64,000 nt of DNA from assembly GCA_008477525.1 (NCBI GenBank), contig SPDT01000001.1, forward strand, positions 2,480,001 to 2,544,000, read 5' to 3'. Source of the DNA: Hypomyces perniciosus. Its lineage: Eukaryota; Ascomycota; Sordariomycetes; Hypocreales; Hypocreaceae. The notes beneath the pieces were generated by a model. It was not told the origin of the DNA. It did not search any database and saw only the letters and a program-made list of their open reading frames with translations. The position numbers and the translations under genes were made by a program. Shown in pieces: positions 44,271-55,994 of this stretch; position 1 is the stretch's first letter; each line of letters begins with the position of its first letter.

Positions 44271-46021
44271 TAGTTTTATTTAAATTAGGAGATAATAAGT
44301 TTTTTAAAGCTTTTAACCCAATTTCCAGCTTTTTTTTAATTATTAATATAAAAGCTACTTAGGCTTTTTTAATAGCTTATTATAACTACTTTTTAAAGGC
44401 TATTAAAGTAATAGAATCCCTAGTTAAAGGATAATTCTATTAATTATACTTCTATAAAAGGGTAGGATCGGCTTCCTGAAACCAAGGTCTTCTTAAAATA
44501 AAGTCTTCTAGGCTATTAGCAATAATGTAATAAAATAGCCACTTTTTCTCTACTCCTTAATTATTAATTATCTTTATAAATATATCTATATAACTATAAG
44601 TTATAGCAGAAATACCTGGGAAAATAGCAGTAAACTTAAAAGCCAGTAATAGACTTTTTAATTAATCTTTTTATTGTAAAGAGATAATATAAATATTACT
44701 ACTAGGATTAAATAAAGCATTTATATATTGCCAGTAGCCACCTAACTGCATTTTCTCTAGTTATTTTATAGGTGGATCTATATAGCAATTATATTCCTAG
44801 GCTTAATAAACTATAAGTTTAGTATTTCTGCTAATAAAATATAGCTAAATAGGGTTATTATACTTTTTAATAGAGTAATACTTACTATTATACTTTATGC
44901 AATTAAAAGCTTAATAGGAGGTCTTATAGTAAAGACTATTATATTTTTAATAAATTATTAAGTTAAAGAGGTTTTTTTATTCTTTTAAACCTTTAAATAT
45001 TTTAATTATTATATTCTTTAAAGTATTAGCAGTATAATCCTAGTATAATCCCCGCTAACTAGTAGGTTTAGTCTTTTTATATCTTTTTTAAGATTAAGAT
45101 TCCTATTAAAAGCTATTTACATTACTAGTATAGCTATATATAAAAGTCTCAGCAATTATACCAGTATAAATTAACTCCTGCTAGGTTATAAAGATTCTAT
45201 AGTAAAATATCTATTTATTTATTATAAGGGAAAAGTACTATAACAATATATAAATCTTAAACTATAGAGGAGTTATTTTAAGGAACTTGCTTTTAATAAT
45301 CTCGAATTAGGAAAAGAATAACTAAAAATTCTATCTAGCAGCTTAATATAGGCAAAAGATCTATAAAGTCGCTTTATAGTACCTAGTTAAGCTATCGCAA
45401 TTATTATCTTTAAGCTATTAATAAAATTTATTTTAAATAATTAATTTAATAGATCTGCCTTTCCCTTTAAAATAATTAACCTATTGCTATTAAATATCTT
45501 CTTTTAAGCAGGAAATAGTATAGGTAATCTTATAAGCTGCTTAAGAAAAGGTATTAAAAGATAATTTAAACTGCCCTTTAATAATAGTAAAAAAAGTCTA
45601 TAATTCTGCCTAAAACTTTCCTTTATAATAAAGAGCTTAAATTTATACTTTACCCTAATCGCCTTTATAAAGTCGTTTTAAACTAGTAGTGTATAATAAG
45701 CTAGTTATAGGCAATAAACCTTTAATCTCTAGGAGTTTAAAAGAAGGGTTCTCTCTTTAAAGAAAAGTATTTAAATATTTCCTTTTTACATATACTTACT
45801 ACTCTTCTTTTACTTATTAAATATAAGTATTAAGTTCTTCTTCTATAAGTAAAGTATTATCTAAAAGGCCTAATTAATAATCTAAAGGAGTAACTTTATT
45901 TAAAGGTCTTTACATTTAAAATATAGCCTCTTTACTAAAAGTAAGCTGGTTATTTACTGCTAAAGGTATCTTTAACTTTAATAGTCTTTTTACCTTTACT
46001 AGGAATAGTAAAAGACTAGTA

Positions 46022-46283
46022 TATTAAAGACCTTTTTTAAGGCAGATAGATTAGGTAAGGGGCTGTAACCTTAAAGAAACGTAAAGGAGGTTAAAAAGCA
46101 GTTATTTAAAGGAGAGATAAATACTAATAAGCAGGTAATAAGCTAAAAACTAGTAGTTAGGTATAGCAGCAGTAGTTTACTGGTCTTTAAAGTTCTATAT
46201 CTTTAGGGACTATAGTTGCTCTTATATATATATTCCGGCCTATATAATATTATAAGAGCTCCGGAGCTTCCGGTCTCTTAATA
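46022..46283 (-). repeat. 5' LTR of Gypsy D2
   Basis: Runs from TATTAAAGACCTTTTTTAAG to TCCGGTCTCTTAATA on the plus strand. Next to it inside the element the minus strand reads TACTAGTCTTTTACTATTCC, at the place of the primer-binding site. D1 has nearly the same bases there (TACTAGTCTTTTATTATTCC), but no tRNA match is obvious. Confidence 0.9.
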
Positions 46284-46879
46284 TATACTAGTAAAAATAA
46301 AAACTGCAATAACTTTATTTAATATATTAACTGCCTTAGACTTTACTAGTTTAATGCTTTAAACTGCTATATATACTTAACTATTAAAGATAGTATAAAA
46401 GTATATACTATTAAAAAATAATTTAAAAGTATTAGAGAATTTAAGATTTAGGAATTTTAAAAAAGGAACCCTGCCCCCTTTACCTTTAAGCTTAAATCTA
46501 ATGCATTTAAAGGAAAAGCTTTTTAAACTACCTTAGCCAGATCCTTTACTACTTTTACTCTTAAGGCCTAAATTTAAAGACCCCTCCCTTTAAATAGGAT
46601 AATACCCTTTACCCCTGCAATAAAGCCCTTTTAAAATAAAATTAATTTAATAAATATCTTTAACAGTTTATTAAAGGAAAGCTTACTAGCCTGCTCTGCA
46701 ATAAAGGTTATTGATTTTAATAACTTTATAAATAATACTTTAAGGGAATCCCTTAAAAGAGATAAACCCTATAAATCTAATCTATAAATAATAGACCCTG
46801 TTAAAACTACTGAAAAAACTTTAGCCTAAAAATCTTTTAGGCTAATATAAGAAAATAAGGATAGTATTATAATATAGCC

Positions 46880-49800
46880 CTTTTACTAGCTTAAGAAAAC
46901 AGCTTTAATATTATATTTATCCAGGAGCTATAGATTTACTAGAATACTATATTATTTAAAAGATAAATAAAATTTGACTTTAACTTTTAAATATTTAACC
47001 TATTTAATAATTAAAGGGAAATTAAACCCTTTATCTTTACTTATATTAAAAAATCACTAAATCTATTATATTAATAACTTTTACCTTTAAGATTAAAGAG
47101 CGACTATATCTGCTAGGTAGAAGTTTATAGCTATATTATTATTAATATTTACTATAAGGCTTCTTTTAATACTGTAATAAAAACCTTTAAAAGGTAAGGT
47201 TAGCCCCTTTTAAACTTAATTATTGCAGGAGACTTTAATATATTATACTAAATATAGCAATTAGGCTAAATCCTAGATACTGCAGGTAATAGACTAGCTA
47301 AGTAAGCAGACAGGTATAACCTAATCCTTGCCTTTATAAACGCCCCTATAAAGGATTCTGGAAAGTGCATTAACTTTATTTTCTTTAATTACCCTATATT
47401 AATAACTATTATAAAAAACCTAAATATAGGCTTAAACTACTATATAATTACTACTATACTTTTAAGCCCTGCTAGGCTAATAGCTAATATAGGAAAGAAA
47501 TATATCCCTTTTAAAAGTTTATAGGAGTTTAGCTAGCTAATATATATATATACCTAGCTTTTCCTAAAGGTAAACGCAATTAATTTAACTAAAAGGGACC
47601 CAAATACAGCTATATAAATACTTTAAAGACTCTTTATAGACTATATATAGTCGGCAGGCAAAAAGAGATATTAAAATAGATATAGTGCCTTTTAATAGGA
47701 TAAGGAATACTAGATAGCCTATTCGGCTTATATTATAGCGCCCCTTAAAACTAATAAATAAACTAAAGCAAAAAAAATACTATATAATAATATTAAATAT
47801 AAAAAACGCAATTACTAAGATAAAATTATAGCTAAAGCCAGCCTAGGCAAAGGTATTTAGTAGGTAGTTAAGTGGCGCAAGGCTATAGACTGGTTTTAAC
47901 CCCTACCTTTAATAAACGGTAATAGGAGTATCTTAAACCTTAAGGAGTAAGCGGCCTTCTTTAAAGAATACCTACTATAGTAAAAGGGAGCTGAAAAAGA
48001 TATTAAAAACCTTTAGGAACCTTAAGCATTAAAGAACCCTTAAATACTATAAAATAAAACAATTATTAAAAAAAAGGCAAAAAAGGCTATAATTAAAGCA
48101 GGGAATACTGCACTTAATGCAGACAGTATATTGGTTACCCTTTTATATTATATATAGCCTACTATTAAAGAGTTTATTATAAACCTCTTTAAAGGCTATT
48201 TTAAGCTAAAATATTACCCCCTCCCCTTTAAAAATATTAAAGTTACTATTATACTTAAGCCTAATAAGCCTAACTATATAACCTATAAAGCTTTTAAGCC
48301 TATTTTACTATTGTTTTATATAAGAAAAAGCTTTAAAAGACTATTTAGTAAAAAGGTATTCTTTTTAATATTTAAATATAAAATCCTTTTAAAATAATAT
48401 TTTAAAGCCCTCTTTAAAAGAGCAGCTATAAACTTAATTGCCTATTTAATTTATAATATTAAAATTGCTTTAAGTAAAGGGGAGGTTATAACTTTATTTA
48501 CTTTTAATATCTTTAAGGCCTTTAATATTATTATAAAGAATAGATTAGTCTTATAGTTTAAATAATAAAGCTAGCTTGCCTAGTTTATAAAATAAGCAGA
48601 GTCTTTTATAAGTAATAAAATTGCTTTTATCTGTAAAGGAGATAGGATTAATTTATTAGACTTTGCCTTTAAATACAATACCTTATAAAAGTCCTTTATC
48701 TCCCCTATTGTATTAATACTATACTTTAGCCTAATCCTTTAACTTAAAGATTAATAATCTTACTTTAAATATACTAATAACATTACTATATTTATTATAA
48801 GGGGGTTTATTTAAGAAATAGCTACTTTTATATAGTAGGCGCTTAATATAATATTAAAATAAAGAGCAAAGAATATAGTATTTTTTACTTATATTAAAGC
48901 TACACTGCTATACTTTTATTATATAAAAGGCTAAATTTATAAAAAAGGTATTATAATAAAGGGAAAACTAGTCTAAGTTAAAAAAATATATATAATAGCT
49001 AGGGGTCTACTTTAACTTAAAGCTTTTATTTAAGAAATATATAGAAATGCTTATAGGCAAAGTATATAAAGGCTTTAATTTCTTTAAGTTATTTAATAAA
49101 ACTTAAAAAGGCTTACCTCCTGCAATTATAGTATAAACTGTAAAGGCCTATATCCTCTTTATTGCCCTATATAGGATAAAAGTATAGTAGCTGGGATATA
49201 AATAATAATCGCAAACCGACCCTACCAAGCAGGTAAATATAAAAGTATCCAGCCTAATAAATAAAATAAATAAAGCCTTTAAGACTGCAGTAAAGGCAGT
49301 CCTTTTAGTCTAGAAAACTATAAATATTCTTATTTTATACAGAAAGTTAAAAGTCCCTATAGCCAGTATCGCCTTAGCCTAGGCCTAACTTAAATACACA
49401 GCGAGATTTACAGGACTAAATTAAGACTACCTAATCAGTTAATATATTAATAAAAAACCCCCTCCCTAACTATTATAAACTAGACTTTAATACACTGCCG
49501 CCCTAGTTAGCAAAACTATTAAACCTACCCTCTTTATTAAAAAGTCCCTATATATTCTCCCTAATCCTAACCTAAAAGGCATAAATAAACTAACTGCAGT
49601 AAGAAAACACTTAAAATTAATTAACTCCCTCCCCCTTTATTTAATCTTAACCTATTTTAATAAGTCTTAAACTAAAGGGAATATAGGCTAAAGAGCAGTC
49701 ATTTACTATAAAGTAGAAGTAATTATAAATACTAGATGCTTTAATAATGTAAAGGTCTATATTATAGAGGTATAGGCTGCCTTAAAGGCTATAAAGCTAG

Positions 49801-50485
49801 TGGCTAGGTATATAGAGGAAGACTATATAATTTAAATAGCTTTCCTTTTCCTAAATAATTTATTAGTTATTAACAGGTTACTTAGCAAGCCCCCCCTATC
49901 TATATAAAGAGTATATATATACTTCCAGAAATTAGTATAAAGTATCTTGCCCTATAAAACCTTTATTTTATAAATCTTAAGATATAAGGATATTATAGGC
50001 AATAAATAGGCTAACTATTTAGCTAAATAAGGCGCGGCTTTCCCTACTATACTATAGAATTAGGCTATAATTATATATATTAAAAGATAAACTAAAAAAA
50101 AGTTGCAGAGGTAAAAGAGCAGGATTGGCTTAGCAAGACCTTAGAGGGCTATAAATAGTAGGGATTTAAGGCCCCAGCCTCCCCCTTGAAGCTTAAACTC
50201 TTATGCCCTATCCTCTATAGGCTCCTGGCAGAAAGATCGGGATATAGGGACTTCCAGGAATACTATAAACGCTTTAGATATAACAGAGAATCTGTCTGTA
50301 AGTGCGGCGAATTAAAAAGATAAGGCTACTTCGCGGAATATAAAATAATCAGGCCCTTCTTTCCAGATATTCCCCTAAAAGAGACCCCCCTCTTTTACCT
50401 ACTTGGACCTATAGGAAGTAAAGCCTTCTAGAAACTAGTAGAGGAAGCGGACCTTTATGTTCCCCCTTTAGCGGAAATAGATTAA
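46880..50485 (+). pseudogene. LINE L1 ORF2 remnant (endonuclease, RT, RNase H, zinc knuckle)
   Basis: In order on the plus strand: an APE-type endonuclease piece (LIIAGDFNIL, then DTAGNRLAK and ADRYNLILAF, about 47215-47400); RT (VTIILKPNKPNY..., about 48240; active site at 48770-48781 read as YTNN); RNase H (about 49650-50050); and the C-terminal zinc knuckle with CKCGELK (about 50297-50320). The last coding part is ETPLFYLLGPIGSKAF, and the stop TAA is at 50483-50485. Domain order and the CKCG ending are typical for the Tad1 clade. RIP-type stops interrupt every domain. Confidence 0.85.
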
Positions 50486-50653
50486 CACTACTTAAATTAA
50501 CCCTCTTTCCTTTATAAATTAAAACTTAGCGAATAGCAGCGCAAGCCTCCAGCTCCTAATATCCTATTGCCTATAAGGGATTTATGTAACTAGTTTACTT
50601 AATAGACGTATATAATAAAATAAATAAAAACAAACAAACATATACTTTAATAA

Positions 50654-51095
50654 AAAGCTAAATACTTTTTATTATAAATATTTAATAGTAAAGGTATTTA
50701 ACCTTTATATAATTAAATTAAATATACTTATAAGAATTTATTTATACTTTTATATTAATTTACTATAATAAATAGTAAATAACCTTTTGCCTAAATAATA
50801 GAATAATAACTTTTAACCCCTTTTTATATATATTAAAGGCACAGATAAATACAAGGTAAAAGAGATCTTTTATACTAAAATAAAGAAATAAAGCTGCAGC
50901 TTTTTCCGCAAAGCGTTTATATATTAAAAAGGATATATAAAGCTAACCTAAAAGCCTACTATCTTTTTAGAAGATATAACTGCTTTAAATACTTATATAA
51001 AAAAATAGAGGCCTATTAAGACTATAAATAGGCCCTTTAAAGAATATACCCTCGCGAAAAAGGAATATAAAAAATAACTAGCTTAATAAAGGGGG
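50654..51095 (+). pseudogene. Gypsy F pol remnant, 3' part (integrase C-terminus, chromodomain)
   Basis: Joined to 37620 across the LINE insertion, the plus strand continues the integrase C-terminal domain: FKIKDKV-LYFNNYKS before the break, then KYLIVKVFNLYIIKLN and INLL after it. A chromodomain-like part follows (YKVEEI, then FRKAFIY, about 50855-50960), ending RPFKEYTLAKKEYKK just before the polypurine tract. The match across the break is what proves the LINE is an insertion in Gypsy F. Confidence 0.78.
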
Positions 51096-51098
51096 TAA

Positions 51099-51366
51099 TA
51101 TTATAGGTTAAACTTAATTAAGAAAGACTTTAACTATATTAAGCCCGGCATTACAATTCCCTATATTTCCTAGACCAGCTAATATAGATATATATATATT
51201 GGGCACTGCATATAAGCCTTAGGCCTACGCGTATATATACCACTACCCTATAGATTGATATATATAGCTAGATAGCTCCCCTTTCTATTCTTTTACTCTT
51301 TAGCTTTAAATAGACAATTCTATAGTGCCCTATTATTAGCTACTATAATAGACTATGCCTATTATA
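51099..51366 (+). repeat. 3' LTR of Gypsy F
   Basis: Starts TATTATAGGTTAAACTTAA directly after AAAGGGGGTAA and ends GACTATGCCTATTATA. Same length as the 5' LTR (268 bp), with differences confined to transitions in the parts compared. Confidence 0.85.
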
Positions 51367-54300
51367 GTTAGTAATTTAATATAGCTTTAATATTTTTAAA
51401 ATTAATACTTAATTCTTTTAAATTAATAATTAAATTAAAATATTTTATATTTATTATTTTAAACTTATATTTAATAATATTAATTAAAAGCTTAATATAT
51501 TAAAGGTAACCTATTATTTTATATATATATATTTAATATTGTGTTTATTATTAAATATATAAAAGTAATATTAAAGTATACTATATAATAAATATTAATT
51601 TGTAATTATAATATTAATTAACTTGTAATAGTTTTAATAAATATAAATAATTTATTTTTGAAATATAATAAGTTTTCTTTTTATAGTATTTTAATTTTAT
51701 AATTTAAACTTTATTGTAAAAAGGGTTTATTGATTATTTTTAATAGTAAAATATTATATAAATTATATAATTAAAATAATTGTTTTTTTAGAATATTTAA
51801 TTTATTAAATTTAAGCTTTTTATTATAATTCTTTAAATATTAATAGCTATAATTTCTTTTTATTACATTAAAGAAGAGTATTGATTAAAGAAATATATTT
51901 CTTTTAAATAGTATTATTTTTATTATAATATTATCTTTTGATTTTATAAATATTTATTAAATAAATTTATTTAAAAGTTTTAGTAAAGTTATAAATATAA
52001 ATGGTTAATTTTAATCATTTTATTAATTTCCTTGTATATTACTTTTATTATATAAATATATTTCTTTATTTTAAAGTTTAATTCAACTTTATAAAAATAA
52101 TATATTTAAAAATAATAATAATAGTTTTAATAAAAGTTTTCTTTTTAATTATTAATTATAAATTATAAAAGTAAGCAGTAGTTTTATATATATTTAATTT
52201 AAGATTATTTATATTTATATTTCTTTATTATGAATCTAATTATATTTATATATTATATAATAATTTTAATTTAATATTAAAGTTTATAGAATATATAATT
52301 TAAAGGTTTCTGTTAATTAAATTATAGTTTATTTATGTTAACAATATGTTTAATTAATAATTATTAATATAATATAGCCTTTTATTTCATTAAATTATAT
52401 TTTATTTTATTTAAAGTATTTCCAATTATTCATTATTAATAATATATATTCTTTATTTTAACTTTAATAAAGTTATTTTTTATTTTAATTATTATTAAAA
52501 CGTATATAAAATTAACTATACTTTTTAAAAAGTAATAGTTATAATAATAATAAAATTTAAAAGTAATAGTTTACTTTTTTTTAACTTATATCAAAATTAT
52601 ATTTTTTGTCATTATAAAAAGCTAAAGATTATAAACATATTATTCAAGATTTTTATAATAACAAAAGTAATGTTTTTCATAAAAGTTAATTATAGTTTAT
52701 ATAATAAAAAAGTTTAACACTTTATTAACTATACTTTTATTAATAAATAAAAGGTTTTTAATAAATAGTAATTATGAAATAATAATATTAAATTATTTAA
52801 TAAAAGTATAGTTAATAAAAGCCTAAAGTATATAACTATTATTTATTTAAGCTTTTATATTAATATTAATATTTTATATACAGAATGAAATGGTTTATAG
52901 TAAAAGTAATTTATTATTTATTAATTTAAATTTAAAAGGCCCTTAATTATATTAAACCAAACTGTAAAAGTAAAGACGCCTTTGCTAAAAGTAAGGTATA
53001 TTTTGCAACTTATAGGCTTATTTTAATAAATTAAAAAGATAATAATAGATTTATCTTAAAATAATAGTTTTATTTATAATTAACTTTTATCTAAAACTTT
53101 TAATAAAAGTTAATTTTTTGTTAATTTATAGAGTAAATTTAAGGTTATAATGAATAAAGTTAATTACATTAAAGTAAATTAAAAGTTAATAAAATAGTAT
53201 TATTATTATTATTTTTATTAACATTTTAACAAAATATATTATTTAAAGTTGAAATTTATAAATGAATTAAATATTATTCGTAAAATTAATATATTATTAA
53301 CATTGAATTATTATACTTTATTAAACTATTTTATTATTAACTTTAAAGTATTATTAAATTAAAGTATATATATAATTTAATTATATTAAATCGCTAACTA
53401 CTATTAAAGTAATAGTTTCATCATTTTATTGATATTCATAGTATTATTATTAATATTAGGTTATATTAATAATATAAAAAGTATTATAATAAATGCCTTT
53501 TTAATGTTTATAATAAATAATTCAATCAAGTTAATACTATTTAATAAAGTTAAATTTATTTAATTTAATTATTTAAATCTTTATAGTATTAAAAACTTTT
53601 TAAAAAAGACTTTTATTTTTAAAGCATTTACTATTTATTTGATAGTTTTATTATATTTACTGTTTAATATAAATAACTTTGCTGTAAAATTTAAAAAGGC
53701 TTATTTAATATATATAAATTATTAAAAGACTATAATACTTTTTAATATAAATAAATTATTTTATATAATCTATTAAAATTTCTAAATAGTATTATATTAA
53801 ATTTTTAATATTATTAAATAAAGTTATTAAAATCTTTAATAATAATATTAAAGCTTTTTATTATAGTAAATATATATTTCCCTTTAAAAGATTTATAATA
53901 TATAACATCTGTTTACATTTCATTAAACAGATTTATTAATCATTTACAAAAGTAATATTTATTTTAAAATATTAATAAATATACTTTTACTCATAGTTTA
54001 TAATATCCTTTTGTTTACTATTAAATTATTTAAAATATTTAATTTAATAATACTTAAATAAATAATTATTTTTAAAGTTTAATAGTAAAGCCATACTTAA
54101 AACTTTAACTTTAATCTATACTTTAAAGTTTTAATTATTAATTACTTACTTAAAACCTTTTATTTAAAAGCTTTTTTTTAAATTACACTTTTTTTATTAT
54201 TTAATTAAAAAATTAAAAATAATAATAAACGTTCATATTTTTAATATTTATATATAAATATATATAATTTTTATTAATATTAGATTTTTATAGAGTTTTA

Positions 54301-54604
54301 AAAAGAAATAGAAAGTATTAGCTTTATAATTAAAATTATAATCTATTAAATTAACTTAAACTATAAGGCAAAGTTTAAGGCATTTATATTATTTTAGTCA
54401 TAATCAATTTCCTATTAATATAAGGTTTAGGAATAAAAGGTAATTTACAATTAATTAAATATATATTTTGCAATAATATAGTTAACTTGAAGGATAATAT
54501 AAACTATTATAGTATAGAAAGGCAGGTTAAGTAAATATTATTATTATACTATAAAACGCAAGAAAGCCTTAAAGCTTTCTATTAATCTATAACTAGGAAT
54601 ATAT
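51367..54604. other. Strongly AT-rich decayed repeat DNA, family not identified
   Basis: About 3.2 kb of almost pure A+T without open frames. A slightly richer patch at about 52935-53015 (GGCCCTTAATTATATTAAACC, split by changes, and AAAGACGCCTTTGC) suggests former coding DNA, but I could not match it to families A-F or the LINE. Its mutated style is that of D copy 3, so an older retroelement is the likely origin. Confidence 0.45.
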
Positions 54605-54706
54605 TATTAAAATAATAAGGTTATACTAAACTTTATTTATATATAGCTTTTAGGAAGGTTATCTAAATACACTGAAATCCTTGCTTTTTAGCCCTCCTTT
54701 TTAATA
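54605..54706 (-). mobile_element. 102-bp deletion derivative of the Copia E LTR
   Basis: On the minus strand it begins TATTAAAAAGGAGGGCTAAA and follows the start of LTR E for about 50 bp to AACCTTCCT. It then jumps to the last part of the LTR (AAAAGCTATATATAAATAAAG, split here by the deletion point) and ends TTATTTTAATA. The deletion joins two copies of CTTCCTA present in the full LTR. Flanking TATAT on both sides (54600-54604 and 54707-54711) is a possible target duplication, weak because the region is AT-rich. Confidence 0.75.
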
Positions 54707-55752
54707 TATATAAATATATATAGTAAAAGGGTATAATACTTATTATTTAAACAATAAATTAAAACTATTAGCAATAAACTAATAAATAAGTAAAGATTAA
54801 CTAGTAATAATTGTTTGTTTATTTATTTTATTATTTATATCTATTAAATAAACTAATTATATAAATCCCTTATATGTAATAGAATATTAAAAGCTAGCAG
54901 TTTATACTACTATTTATTAAGTATTAATTTATAAAAGAAAAAGGGTTAATTTAAGTAATATTAATCTATTTCTATTGAAAAAGGGCTATAAAGGTATATT
55001 TCCTTTACTAGTTTGTAAAAAGCTTTACTTTTTATAGGTTTAAATAAATAAAAAAGGGGGCTTCTTTTAAAGGTATATTTAAAAAGAAAGGCTTAATTAT
55101 TTTATATTGTGTAAAATAGATTTATCTCTTTAATTTACTATACTTATAAATATACTCTTTATTATATTTAAAGCGTTTATAGTATTCCTAGAAATCCCTA
55201 TATCCTAATCTTTCTGCTAAAAGCCTATAACTTATATAGTATAAAAGTTTAAACTTTAAAAGGGAAATTAAAGCTTTAAGCCTTTATTATTAATAGCCCT
55301 TTAAGGTTTTACTAAATTAATTTTACTCTTTTCCCTTTATAATTTCTGTTTTAATTTCTGTTTTAATATATATAATTATAGCTTAGTTTTATAGTATAAT
55401 AAAGAAAGCTGCGCTTTATTTAATTAAATAATTAATTAATTTATTACTTATAGGATCTTTATATGTTAAAACCTAGAAAATAAAGGTTTTGCAAAGTAAA
55501 ATACTTTACATAAACTTTTAGAATTATATATATACCTTTTATAAAAAAAGGGGTGGCCTATTAAATAACCTATTAATAACTAATAAATTATTTGAGAAAA
55601 GTAAAGCTATTTAAAGTATATAACTTTATTTTATATATTTAGCTATTAACCTTATAGCCTTTAAAGTAGCTTATATCTTTATATTATAAACCTTTATATT
55701 ATTAAGGTATTTAATATTTATAATTACTTTTAGTTTATAGTAAATAATTACT

Positions 55753-55842
55753 CTTTAATTGATATTTCTTTTAATTTATATTTCTTTTAATTTATATTTC
55801 TTTTAATTTATATTTCTTTTAATTTGTATTTTTTTTAATTTA
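55753..55842. repeat. 16-bp minisatellite in LINE L2
   Basis: About five and a half tandem copies of TTTTAATTTATATTTC. It lies in the RNase H part of L2 at a place where L1 (about 49670-49690) has no repeat, so it expanded after insertion. Confidence 0.85.
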
Positions 55843-55994
55843 AGATTTATTAAAGCAAGGTAAAATTAAGTAACAGGGGAGGGACTTAATTCTCTCTAGG
55901 TATATTTTTACTATAATTAAGTTGCCTATACCTTTTAAATTAAAATTAAAGAGAATATATATAAAGACCTTTTAGTAAAAAGTATATATTTAAT

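Larger units (their letters stand above)
39195..46283 (-). mobile_element. Full-length Ty3/Gypsy element, family D copy 2
   Basis: Two 262-bp LTRs (39195-39456 and 46022-46283) with perfect target duplication TATAC (39190-39194 and 46284-46288); total 7089 bp against 7075 bp for D1. Orientation is opposite to D1. The polypurine tract is seen as GGCTGCCCCCCTTTTT at 39457-39472. The chromodomain region lies at about 41180-41310, and RT at about 43600-43990 with active site read as YFNN on the minus strand. It is inserted in ORF1 of LINE L1. It is less mutated than D copy 3 but fully inactive. Confidence 0.93.
37633..50641 (+). mobile_element. Full-length Tad1-type LINE, copy L1, split by Gypsy D2
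   Basis: It starts CAAGCTTCCCTCCTACACC, with a C+G-rich 5' leader up to about 37935, and ends in an A-rich tail (AATAAATAAAAACAAACAAACA). Flanking copies ACACTTTAATAA (37621-37632) and ATACTTTAATAA (50642-50653) form a 12-bp target duplication with one C-to-T change. Without D2 the element is about 5.9 kb, the usual size of a complete Tad1 LINE. ORF1 and ORF2 are readable but broken. It is inserted in the integrase C-terminal coding of Gypsy F, whose frame resumes exactly after the duplication. Confidence 0.9.
32940..51366 (+). mobile_element. Full-length Ty3/Gypsy element, family F, split by a nested LINE
   Basis: Two LTRs of exactly 268 bp (32940-33207 and 51099-51366) share TATTATRGGTTARAC starts, GCACTATATAGAAGCCTTA-like middles and ACTATRCCTATTATA ends. 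A polypurine tract AAAGGGGGTAA (51088-51098) touches the right LTR. Subtracting the LINE (37633-50641) and its 12-bp duplication gives about 5.4 kb. Plus-strand coding is gag, RT (35180-35760), RNase H, integrase (36880-37620), then, beyond the LINE, the integrase C-terminus and a chromodomain-like end (50654-51095). The flanking pentamers (TTAAT and GTTAG) do not match, so no target duplication is proven. Confidence 0.87.
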
